Shown here: piece after piece, positions 1 through 6,239 of the stretch | Layout: the number at the start of each line of letters is the position of its first letter | How positions within the stretch are numbered: the stretch's first letter is position 1 | From: Verrucomicrobiota bacterium | GTDB lineage: Bacteria; Chlamydiota; Chlamydiia; Chlamydiales; FEN-1388 | Assembly: GCA_018239705.1 (NCBI GenBank) | Contig: JAFEGS010000024.1 | Span: 1 to 8,649, forward strand | Reading direction: 5' to 3' | DNA length: 8,649 nucleotides | Position numbers and translations under genes: made by a program | Notes under the pieces: generated by a model | The model's input: only the letters and a program-made list of their open reading frames with translations | The model's database searches: none | What the model was told of the DNA's origin: nothing

Positions 1-25
1 AGAACTCGAATTTAGGCATTAGCAA
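1..25 (-). CDS. Possible 5' end of the gene after tolB (expected pal), cut by window edge
   Basis: Immediately after the tolB stop the minus strand carries AGAGGG (41-36), overlapping the tolB TAG codon. Downstream are an in-frame TTG (25-23) and ATG (19-17), and the reading frame then stays open to the window edge (from the ATG: M-P-K-F-E-F). Spacing from AGAGGG is 10 nt to the TTG and 16 nt to the ATG, so the true start cannot be decided. Gene order in Chlamydiae and most Gram-negatives predicts the lipoprotein Pal here, but fewer than ten codons are visible and none identifies it. This is a positional guess only. Confidence 0.3.
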
Positions 26-39
26 TTTGTAAACACCCT

Positions 40-1416
40 CTACAGGTTCTTTGGCTCCCAAGAGGCAAAAAGTTTGAATCCCGGTCCAGAGGTGATCTGA
101 ACAGCCTCCGGCTGGTTGAGATTGATCAGCATAATTTCACTGCTCTTTGCATCGGTTGCATTGTAGAGAAGATGAAGGCTGTCAGGTGCCCAAAAGGGGT
201 TTTCTTTATTCGACTCGTCATGTGTAAGTTCGCGCTCAGTCCCTGTTTCAAAGTCATAGACCCAGATCTGTCTTGGTCCAGAAGTGCGCGAGCAGTAGGC
301 CAATTTTTTGCCATCGGGAGACCAGCAAGGGGCACTATTTTCACGGCAGCGCTTTGAGATGAGCGTTGTCTTAATCTGCTCCGGTTTCATGTTAGGTGCC
401 GGAATCTCCATTACATAGATCTTTGGCGATCCATCTTTATTCGAAACAAAGGCTATTTTCTTTCCATCTGAAGAAAAGGAAGGCGATGCGTTTGCTGCTG
501 CTTTTGCTGTAAAGATTTGTCTTGGTTTTTCGAGTGTCTCCGGATTGGGCGAGAGCGGCTGGATAAAGAGATCAGACTTACCGGTGACATCGCAGGCAAA
601 GGCTATAGTCGAGCTATCTTTGTAGATGGCAGGCGTTACCTGGTTTCCTCGTAGAGCTGAAGCTCGCACCTCTCTTCCATCTTTGAGCGATGCAAGGTAG
701 ATCTTTGGCTGGCCAATTTTATAGGATACGTAGAGGAAGGAGCCGCTTTTATTTCCATTTGGAGCGGGGATGTAGAGGGGGTGTGCGCAGTACGAATGGG
801 TATGGGTGAGCTGCCTGCAGTTTGCGCCGTCATAATCAGATTCAAAGACCTCTGAAACCCACTGAGAAGAGCCCATAACCTGTTTTTTAATTGTATAGAG
901 AATACGGCATGAAGCAACCCCTTCAGTTCCAAACAAGACCTTATGGATGCTATCGGCAAGGCGGTGGATTTTACTGCGGTCTTGTGCCAGATTGCCTGTG
1001 AGTAATATGTTGTTGATGGTTGTGCCTGTCTGGGCATTGACGGAGATAATCTTTGCAATAAGTTCTCTCCCCTTAATCTGGAGCTTGACGATATAGAGAA
1101 GATGGTCTTTTTCAAACTTTTGAAAATCGAGCGGCTGGTCAAATTTTTCATAGCCTTGTAGAGAGGGAAGAGAGGCAACTTCTTTGCTGCTTAGTACCTT
1201 TGTGGCGCCATTGTGGTTGAGGTCAAAGGCAAGCACCTGGTAGAGCGCGTTTTGGAATTCGGTTGAAAGCTCTGTCTGAGAGGTGGAAATGGGGCTTAGC
1301 ACAATTGGTAAAAGGCAGCCCTCTTTGGCAAGATGCACCACAATTTTTTCGTTACTAGATACGCCCTGAACCGAGCCGGTTGCAAGAAGGCAGAAGAGTA
1401 GGACTAACCAAAACAT
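40..1416 (-). CDS. tolB: TolB, periplasmic beta-propeller protein of the Tol-Pal system
   Basis: 458 residues (E. coli TolB is about 430). In this family TolB sits in the periplasm, binds Pal and the TolA C-terminus, and helps couple the inner and outer membranes. Visible: a hydrophobic N-terminal signal peptide (residues about 1-18, cleavage likely near SVQG); an alpha/beta N-terminal domain to about residue 165; then a six-bladed WD40-like propeller with TolB repeats such as SPDGKKIAFVSNKDGSPKIY and WSPDGKKLAYCS. The extreme C-terminus (FKLFASWEPKNL) resembles the E. coli ending VKFPAWSPYL. The start is ATG with a TAAGG ribosome site 4 nt upstream that overlaps the preceding gene's stop codon, so it is probably translationally coupled. 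Oddity: the mature protein has eight cysteines, whereas E. coli TolB, as I recall, has none. Identification is firm. Confidence 0.96.
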   Translation of the reverse strand: MFWLVLLFCLLATGSVQGVSSNEKIVVHLAKEGCLLPIVLSPISTSQTELSTEFQNALYQVLAFDLNHNGATKVLSSKEVASLPSLQGYEKFDQPLDFQKFEKDHLLYIVKLQIKGRELIAKIISVNAQTGTTINNILLTGNLAQDRSKIHRLADSIHKVLFGTEGVASCRILYTIKKQVMGSSQWVSEVFESDYDGANCRQLTHTHSYCAHPLYIPAPNGNKSGSFLYVSYKIGQPKIYLASLKDGREVRASALRGNQVTPAIYKDSSTIAFACDVTGKSDLFIQPLSPNPETLEKPRQIFTAKAAANASPSFSSDGKKIAFVSNKDGSPKIYVMEIPAPNMKPEQIKTTLISKRCRENSAPCWSPDGKKLAYCSRTSGPRQIWVYDFETGTERELTHDESNKENPFWAPDSLHLLYNATDAKSSEIMLINLNQPEAVQITSGPGFKLFASWEPKNL

Positions 1417-1420
1417 AAAA

Positions 1421-1425
1421 CCTTA
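1421..1425 (-). promoter_or_regulatory. tolB ribosome binding site fused to upstream stop codon
   Basis: The minus strand reads TAAGG followed by four T residues and the tolB ATG. The TAA is the stop codon of the TolA/TonB-like gene, so a terminating ribosome sits on the tolB initiation site. This supports the chosen tolB start and suggests coupled translation. Confidence 0.65.
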
Positions 1426-2241
1426 GTAGTTGAAATCACTTTTTAATTGTAGACGAAATGTGTGTTCTTGAACATCTGGAAAATGGGTCCCGAAGGGAGG
1501 AAAATGCATCTCCTTCAATTTTTTCTCAACATATTTGCTATTCTTTGTCGCTTTGCTCTTGGCGCATACAACGGAGATAACCTTTCCCAGGCGAGAGAGA
1601 GTGAGCTGTATCTCCACCTCTCCATATTCAGGCAATTTGAGCTGAAGCTTGAGCCTTTGCACAAGTTCATCAACATAGGTTCTTTCTTGCGGTGACAGAG
1701 AGGCTGTGTCCTCTTCTACTGAGACATGAGATTCAGTGGAAAGGGTGGCTACAGCTGTAGGGGCCCTGGTTTGTTGTGCTTTAGAGGGGGCGGCTCGTTT
1801 ATTTTGGAGGGCCGCAGATTTGTCTAAAGAGGCCAGGGCATCTGCAATCAGGGCCGATTGTTTATGGTCGACTGCTTTAGCAGCTGGCTTGTCAGGAGCC
1901 TTTTGTTTCACCTCAACTTTTTTTTGCTGTTTTGTAGCTACTGTCTTTTTTATTTCGATCTTTTTTGGTTGAGGAGTAGGTTGGGGAGCAGGTTGAGGAG
2001 CAGGGGCAGGGGCAGGGGCAGGATCTGGGACAGCTTCAGCGACTATAGTAGGCGCAGGTTGAGGAGGAGCAGGACTTCTGGGGGTAAGCGAGACTGTGCG
2101 CACAGAAAGGCGCTGTGGTGTCTGTTTAGTAAGTGTTTGGTGCCCCCCGAGCCAAATAAATAAGATAAGGATGGAGTGCAGGGTGAAGACAAAAGCTCTA
2201 ATGTACCATTGGGCAGGTAGTGCCCTGTTTTCAATATTCAT
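1423..2241 (-). CDS. TolA/TonB-like energy transducer with Pro-rich periplasmic linker
   Basis: 272 residues. Layout: short cytoplasmic N-terminus; one transmembrane helix at about 12-33; Pro/Ala-rich stretch at 56-92 with PA and PAPQ repeats; Lys-rich linker at 93-125; Ala/Lys region to about 185; and a compact C-terminal domain at 186-272 (VEIQLTLSRLGKVISVV...FPPF) like the TonB/TolA C-terminal fold. The helix keeps a histidine at residue 22, with the pattern LHxIL...IW as in E. coli TolA, where His22 lies in the helix that contacts the TolQR motor. The usual Ser four residues earlier is Val. The position between exbD and tolB is that of tolA, matching chlamydial CT598-type genes usually left as hypothetical. 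It starts at ATG overlapping the exbD stop by 4 nt (ATGA). I infer that it links the proton-driven ExbBD motor to TolB/Pal. No symbol is given because sequence alone does not separate TolA from TonB. Confidence 0.85.
   Translation of the reverse strand: MNIENRALPAQWYIRAFVFTLHSILILFIWLGGHQTLTKQTPQRLSVRTVSLTPRSPAPPQPAPTIVAEAVPDPAPAPAPAPQPAPQPTPQPKKIEIKKTVATKQQKKVEVKQKAPDKPAAKAVDHKQSALIADALASLDKSAALQNKRAAPSKAQQTRAPTAVATLSTESHVSVEEDTASLSPQERTYVDELVQRLKLQLKLPEYGEVEIQLTLSRLGKVISVVCAKSKATKNSKYVEKKLKEMHFPPFGTHFPDVQEHTFRLQLKSDFNY
1967..2022. repeat. In-frame tandem repeats encoding Pro-Ala / Pro-Gln-Pro-Ala
   Basis: Three degenerate 12-bp units of the form GGTTGAGGAGYA occupy 1967-2002, followed by 6-bp CAGGGG units from 2001 to 2022. 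On the coding (minus) strand they encode Pro-Thr/Ala-Pro-Gln and Pro-Ala dipeptides in the periplasmic linker of the TolA/TonB-like protein. Unit lengths are multiples of three, so slippage would change linker length without breaking the frame. The + strand here is G-rich. Confidence 0.8.
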
Positions 2242-2660
2242 GGCAGAAGAACCACATCCATTTCTTTGAAGTCGGCCACTTCAAGTGCATTTTTTATTTC
2301 TTGATAGGTGCCAAAATGGGCTTTCTTATGATGGAAAAGCTGAGGGCGAGCCGTTGGGTATTGGCTTTTCAGCTGATGAAGCTGGAAGAGGAGCTCTGAG
2401 ACAGCTATGGGCTGTCTATTTAAAAATATACTATTATCTGCATGCACATGAATCTGAATGGGCCCACTATCTTCAAAATGGACTGGGAGGTGTGATCCAG
2501 CATGCTGTCCTGACGCGAGTTCAATCCTGTCGAGCTCGAGAAGAGGAGCGATAAGGATAAAGGCAATGAGGATGACAAAGACAACGTCGATCAGCGGGGT
2601 AATATTGATGGTAGGCTCTTGTGGAGTGGCTCTATTTCTTCCGAGGGCAGTTCTTCGCAC
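2238..2660 (-). CDS. exbD: ExbD/TolR family proton-channel protein
   Basis: 140 residues, the usual ExbD/TolR length. Together with ExbB/TolQ it forms the inner-membrane stator that uses the proton gradient to drive TonB or TolA. Visible: a short cytoplasmic N-terminus; a single transmembrane helix at about 18-41 (INITPLIDVVFVILIAFIL) carrying the family's essential acidic residue, here Asp25, numbered as in E. coli ExbD; and a periplasmic domain to the C-terminus with the typical pattern ending in a DVVLL strand. The start is GTG, since no in-frame ATG exists until near the C-terminus, and it is preceded by a strong AGGAGG. The stop overlaps the next start by 4 nt. The neighbouring tolB and TolA-like gene suggest it works as TolR, but chlamydial annotations use exbD. 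Identification is firm; only the Tol versus Exb role is inferred. Confidence 0.95.
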   Translation of the reverse strand: MRRTALGRNRATPQEPTINITPLIDVVFVILIAFILIAPLLELDRIELASGQHAGSHLPVHFEDSGPIQIHVHADNSIFLNRQPIAVSELLFQLHQLKSQYPTARPQLFHHKKAHFGTYQEIKNALEVADFKEMDVVLLP

Positions 2661-2664
2661 GCTT

Positions 2665-2671
2665 CCTCCTA
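2665..2671 (-). promoter_or_regulatory. Strong ribosome binding site that decides the exbD GTG start, overlapping the exbB stop
   Basis: The minus strand reads TAGGAGGAAGC then GTG. The TAG is the exbB stop (2671-2669), and AGGAGG (2670-2665) is a consensus Shine-Dalgarno 4 nt before the GTG. It is the best ribosome site in the window and supports the non-ATG start of exbD. Confidence 0.85.
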
Positions 2672-3379
2672 CTGCTCAACTGGTCGGTACTGAAGCTCAA
2701 TAGAAGAGAGAATGTCCGTGGCAAAGCGCTCCATATCGGTTTCGAAGTTGTGGACTACATTTTTCAAGTAGTTATAACCGATAAGTGCAGGGATTGCATC
2801 GACAAGACCAAGTACCGTGGTGGTAAGGGCAAGCGAGAGGCCGCCAAGGATCGCTTGGTTAGCGCCCGATCCCGGGTCTGTCTGCATCTGCGTAAAGGTG
2901 ACCAGTATCCCATACACTGTACCAAGAAGACCTAAAAAGGGTGCAAGCGTGACAATGGTAGAGAGAATATAGAGATGATTTTCCAAATATTTTGTAAGTG
3001 ATGCTATGGCGGTAGAACCGTGGGTTTCAAGAAGAGCAATGTCAGCACTTGATAGATGGGTAGCAGAGCCGCTCTGGTTTCTTTCGAGGATTTGCAGGCT
3101 CTTGTCTTTAAGAACTTCGTGAATAATGCCAAAGGCATTGGGGTAGTCTCCGGGAGTGTGGTCGATCGAAAGGGGGCTGGAGCGTTTTTCAAAAAATAAT
3201 TTTCTAAAAGAGAGGGAGCCATTTTTGACCTTTCTTGTAAGCCAAAGCTTATAGAGGAGGATACTCCAGCTGATGAGCGATAGGACAACGAGTGAGACAA
3301 AAATCGATTTACCTAGAAGGTCTGAATCGATATAGGCATCAAGAAAAGGGTTGCTTTTGAGCAAGAAAGATGAAATCAT
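2669..3379 (-). CDS. exbB: ExbB/TolQ family proton-channel protein (MotA/TolQ/ExbB)
   Basis: 236 residues with the three-helix TolQ/ExbB layout: TM1 at about 24-44, a large cytoplasmic loop, TM2 at about 134-163 and TM3 at about 176-202. Conserved channel features are visible. TM2 has APFLGLLGTVYGILVTF, with Thr154 at the position of the functional TolQ/ExbB threonine. TM3 has ALTTTVLGLVDAIPAL, with Thr187/Thr188 near the second one. It assembles as an oligomer around ExbD and powers the TolA/TonB-like transducer. It is the first gene of the minus-strand operon, and its start lies 75 bp from the dsbD start. Only a weak AAAGAAA-type ribosome site precedes the ATG. Given tolB in the same operon, the functional equivalent is probably TolQ. 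Confidence 0.95.
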   Translation of the reverse strand: MISSFLLKSNPFLDAYIDSDLLGKSIFVSLVVLSLISWSILLYKLWLTRKVKNGSLSFRKLFFEKRSSPLSIDHTPGDYPNAFGIIHEVLKDKSLQILERNQSGSATHLSSADIALLETHGSTAIASLTKYLENHLYILSTIVTLAPFLGLLGTVYGILVTFTQMQTDPGSGANQAILGGLSLALTTTVLGLVDAIPALIGYNYLKNVVHNFETDMERFATDILSSIELQYRPVEQ

Positions 3380-3405
3380 GGCATTTCTTTTAAGTTTTAT
3401 AACTA

Positions 3406-3434
3406 AAGGTAGCGGAAATCGAGCAATTTGTCAA
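3406..3434 (-). promoter_or_regulatory. Candidate promoter for the exbB-exbD-tolA/tonB-tolB operon
   Basis: On the minus strand a perfect -35 hexamer TTGACA (3434-3429) is followed by a 17-bp spacer and TACCTT (3411-3406) as the -10 element, which matches TATAAT at only three of six positions. The predicted transcription start lies about 20 nt upstream of the exbB ATG, giving a short leader. The region lies between divergent genes, where a promoter is expected. The weak -10 lowers confidence. No equally good promoter for dsbD was found on the plus strand; TATAAC at 3398-3403 is the only -10-like match, and it has no recognisable -35. Confidence 0.4.
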
Positions 3435-3438
3435 TTAC

Positions 3439-3444
3439 AGGGAG
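3439..3444 (+). promoter_or_regulatory. Probable dsbD ribosome binding site
   Basis: AGGGAG lies 10 nt upstream of the ATG at 3455. The spacing is slightly long. It argues for the ATG start, which also gives a clean signal peptide, over the in-frame TTG at 3428, because this site would fall inside the coding region if the TTG were used. Confidence 0.55.
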
Positions 3445-3454
3445 TCGGTTTAAA

Positions 3455-5455
3455 ATGAGGCGTTGGGCTGTTTTACTATTCACTTTATTCTTTTGCATAC
3501 ATAATGGAGCAGAGCTGCCGGCCGCTGAAGTCGCGACGACGGCAGAAGTTGAGGAGGGCGATCAGGGTATTATTCAGGCATATACCTCTTCAAATGAAGA
3601 GATTGTTGCTGTGAAGATGATACCTGAAAACCTTACGATAACGCCTGGAAAGCCTTTATGGGTCTGTTTTCAATTCGACATTGCCCCTGAGTGGCACCTC
3701 TATGCAAAAAACTCTGGGGATATAGGACTTCCTCCCTCGATACAGTGGACGCTGCCAGAGGGCTTTCGCGCAGGTGACATTGTTTGGCCCGAGGCTTCGA
3801 AAATAACGATAGATAAGACAGCGTTTTTTGGATATTCACATAGTCTGCAGCTGCTTGTGCCCATATTTCCACCTGATCGTTTGCAAGAAGGATCGACAAC
3901 CACTTTGCAAGCGAAGGTCGATTGGCTTGGCTGCAGTACCATTTGTGTGCCGGGACATGCCTATTTTCGAGCAAATCTATTGAATAGCGCACAGCAGGTT
4001 GTGGTAAATAAGAAGGCTGCAGCACTATTTAAGAGCATCAGATCTACAGAGCAGGTGGTAGCATCTCTCCCTGCAAAAGCAGTAGAAAGCAATGCCCATT
4101 TGGACTCATTGGAACAGAAGGTCTGGTATCGACAGCTTCTGCCATCTGTGCAGGGCGCTGTCCATTCTGATTTCTTTAAGATTCTTTTACTGGCCTTTTT
4201 AGGTGGCATTATACTGAATATTATGCCCTGTGTACTACCCGTGATCAGTTTGAAGCTGCTTCATTTTGTGCAGCTCAAAGAGCACAATCGAAAAGCTGTT
4301 GTAAACCATGGTTTTAGTTACACTCTGGGCGTTTTAGTTTCTTTCTGGGTATTGGTGGGGATGATTTATGTTCTGCAGTCATTTGGAAAGACCGTTGGAT
4401 GGGGTTTTCAGCTGCAAGAGCCTATTTTCGTAGCAGTGCTCCTTATTGTCCTCTTTATTTTTAGTCTGAGTTTATTTGGTGTGTTTGAATTTATCCCCTC
4501 TTTAGCATCTGCAGTAGGCAGCTGGGAGCGCACCTTTAGAACAGCACACAGCCCTTCAGTGCAGGCACCATCCTACATGGCCTCATTTTTTAGCGGCGTT
4601 CTGGCAGCCTTTGTGGCAAGCCCCTGTACCGGGCCACTTTTAGGCTCTGCAATAGGCTTTGCAGCCACACTCGATCCCATCTATTCTTTTGCCATATTTT
4701 CATCCCTTGCCATTGGTATGGCCTTTCCCTTTCTCGTAGTCTCTATTGTTCCAGGAGCGTCACGCCTTATTCCACGCCCCGGTCGCTGGATGGTGACATT
4801 CAAGCAGCTGATGGGATTCTTTATGCTCGCCACCTGCTTATGGCTTGTATGGGTGCTTGATGCTGAAACAAATGGGCTTTCTATAATGACCATGCTGATT
4901 ACGCTATTCATTATCAGCTTTGGAGTGTGGATATATGGTATATGGGGAGGCCTTGACCGACCAAAGAGAACAAGGATAGTGGCAAAATGCCTCGCTCTTC
5001 TCGTCATTATATATGGCTCCTATCTTTTGATTGCGGATGTTCAGCTCTCAAGGCAAAACGTCAATAAGCCGACCCTGCCGAAAAATAAATCTCAAGTAAT
5101 AGGCCAGGAGTGGGAACACTTCTCTCCGGCTGTACTTGAACGGCTTCGAAGCGAGCAGATGCCTATTTTTGTCTATGCCACTGCAAAGTGGTGCCTCACC
5201 TGTCAAGCCAACCATGCCGTTTTGGAGAGAGAAGCAGTCAAAGAGGCTTTTGTTCGCTATGGAGTTATAAAGCTTGAAGCAGACTGGACAAATGGCGATG
5301 AGGCCATCACGCAGTATATTCGAGGCCTTGGGCGCAACGGTGTGCCTTTAGCTGTTGTCTACAGCCGTAACCCCAAGGAATCACCTAAAATTTTGCCTGA
5401 AGTGTTAACCCCAGAGATCGTGATAGAGGCCCTGAAATGGGCACATGGTGGATAG
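3455..5455 (+). CDS. dsbD: DsbD-type thiol:disulfide interchange protein (transmembrane reductant shuttle)
   Basis: 666 residues from the ATG. The DsbD family carries electrons from cytoplasmic thioredoxin across the inner membrane to periplasmic partners. Visible: signal peptide (MRRWAVLLFTLFFCIHNGAE); periplasmic N-terminal domain at about 40-200 with GCSTICVPG (Cys160, Cys164); a membrane domain of about eight helices (about 245-535) with the two family cysteines in NIMPCVLPVI (Cys259) and SPCTGPLLG (Cys391); and a C-terminal thioredoxin domain with WCLTC (Cys580, Cys583) and a cis-Pro loop at NGVP (Pro631). All three redox pairs are therefore intact. The N-terminal pair is CX3C rather than the CX5C of E. 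coli DsbD, resembling the ScsB-like subgroup. It is the first gene of a tight plus-strand run, 4 nt before tatD. In Chlamydiae it probably serves a disulfide-rich envelope; that role is inference. Confidence 0.95.
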   Translation: MRRWAVLLFTLFFCIHNGAELPAAEVATTAEVEEGDQGIIQAYTSSNEEIVAVKMIPENLTITPGKPLWVCFQFDIAPEWHLYAKNSGDIGLPPSIQWTLPEGFRAGDIVWPEASKITIDKTAFFGYSHSLQLLVPIFPPDRLQEGSTTTLQAKVDWLGCSTICVPGHAYFRANLLNSAQQVVVNKKAAALFKSIRSTEQVVASLPAKAVESNAHLDSLEQKVWYRQLLPSVQGAVHSDFFKILLLAFLGGIILNIMPCVLPVISLKLLHFVQLKEHNRKAVVNHGFSYTLGVLVSFWVLVGMIYVLQSFGKTVGWGFQLQEPIFVAVLLIVLFIFSLSLFGVFEFIPSLASAVGSWERTFRTAHSPSVQAPSYMASFFSGVLAAFVASPCTGPLLGSAIGFAATLDPIYSFAIFSSLAIGMAFPFLVVSIVPGASRLIPRPGRWMVTFKQLMGFFMLATCLWLVWVLDAETNGLSIMTMLITLFIISFGVWIYGIWGGLDRPKRTRIVAKCLALLVIIYGSYLLIADVQLSRQNVNKPTLPKNKSQVIGQEWEHFSPAVLERLRSEQMPIFVYATAKWCLTCQANHAVLEREAVKEAFVRYGVIKLEADWTNGDEAITQYIRGLGRNGVPLAVVYSRNPKESPKILPEVLTPEIVIEALKWAHGG

Positions 5456-5459
5456 AGCT

Positions 5460-6236
5460 ATGTTTATCGATGCTCATGCGCATTTGACCGGAAAAGAAGA
5501 CCCGGGACTTAGCTCACTTCTTGCAAGGGCTACTCTTGCAGGAGTGAAGGCTATTTTAAATGTCTGCTGTGACTTAGATGACCTTGTGAGAGGGCTTTTA
5601 CTTGCCTCTCAATCGAGCGTGCCTAAGGTCTATACAATTGCAGCCATTACTCCTCACGATGCAGCCAAAGAGATGGATCACTTTTTTTCTCGCATAGAGA
5701 GAGAAAGCAAGGCAAAATCGCTAGTGGCTATAGGTGAGACCGGACTTGACTATCACTACATGCATGCGCCAAAATCGCGTCAGCAGGAGCTTTTGAGAGC
5801 CCATGTTCGACTGGCAAGTAAAGAGAGACTGCCGGTAGTTATTCATTGTCGAGATGCCTTTGACGATCTCTTTATGGTACTCGATGAGGAGAGTGCGCAG
5901 CTTCCCTTTTCCCCTCCAGTAATGCTCCACTGTTTTACGGGAGGTATTAAAGAGGCTGAGGCTGCTGTACACAGGGGATGGTACATATCGCTTAGCGGCA
6001 TGGTTACCTTCCCGAAAAGCCTTGCATTGAGAGAGGTGGCTGCTTTTTGTCCATTAGATAGACTTTTGATTGAGACAGACACGCCCTACCTCGCACCACA
6101 AGGATATAGAGGCAAAACGAATGAACCGGCCTTTATTGTGGAGACGGCAAAACAGGTAGCAAAGAGCAAAAATATGTCGCTCGAAGAGCTGGCCCTGCAA
6201 ACATCTAAAAACTGTGAAACCCTTTTCAAACTATAA
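5460..6236 (+). CDS. tatD: TatD family metal-dependent hydrolase (putative DNase)
   Basis: 258 residues, the normal TatD/YcfH length. The family is an amidohydrolase-like TIM barrel with two divalent metals; E. coli members have 3'-5' exonuclease activity in quality control and repair. Visible metal ligands and motifs: FIDAHAHL with His6 and His8; GETGLDYHY with Glu93; VIHCRDAF with His129; LHCFTGG with His157; and LLIETDTPYLAP with Asp207. All expected ligands are present. The ATG at 5460 is chosen because TatD proteins typically begin M-[FL]-[IV]-D-[TS/A]-H, and GGTGGA lies about 7 nt upstream. An upstream in-frame ATG at 5445 would add five residues and overlap dsbD. It follows dsbD by 4 nt and precedes the CDF gene by 3 nt, so it is almost certainly cotranscribed. 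The exact substrate is unknown. Confidence 0.94.
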   Translation: MFIDAHAHLTGKEDPGLSSLLARATLAGVKAILNVCCDLDDLVRGLLLASQSSVPKVYTIAAITPHDAAKEMDHFFSRIERESKAKSLVAIGETGLDYHYMHAPKSRQQELLRAHVRLASKERLPVVIHCRDAFDDLFMVLDEESAQLPFSPPVMLHCFTGGIKEAEAAVHRGWYISLSGMVTFPKSLALREVAAFCPLDRLLIETDTPYLAPQGYRGKTNEPAFIVETAKQVAKSKNMSLEELALQTSKNCETLFKL

Positions 6237-6239
6237 CGT

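Noticed and set aside
636..1178. 180-codon minus-strand open frame inside tolB
   Set aside because: It lies in another frame of a clearly identified gene, with Ser/Arg/Leu-rich low-quality sequence and no domain pattern.
1858..2163. Plus-strand open frame with an Arg/Gly-rich segment opposite the TolA/TonB-like gene
   Set aside because: The Arg/Gly repeats are simply the reverse complement of the Pro/Ala repeat codons; no ribosome site or recognisable protein.
3351..3364. Small perfect hairpin TTGCT-TTTG-AGCAA
   Set aside because: Five-base stem inside the exbB coding sequence with no T-tract; too weak for a terminator and likely chance.
3428..3454. Upstream in-frame TTG start for dsbD adding nine residues
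   Set aside because: TTG is a rare start, it would place residues ahead of a clean signal peptide, and the AGGGAG ribosome site lies downstream of it and serves the ATG at 3455.
5445..5459. Upstream ATG start for tatD overlapping dsbD by 11 nt
   Set aside because: TatD proteins normally begin directly with M-F/L-I-D-x-H; the ATG at 5460 gives this and has a better placed G-rich ribosome site. The longer form is not excluded.
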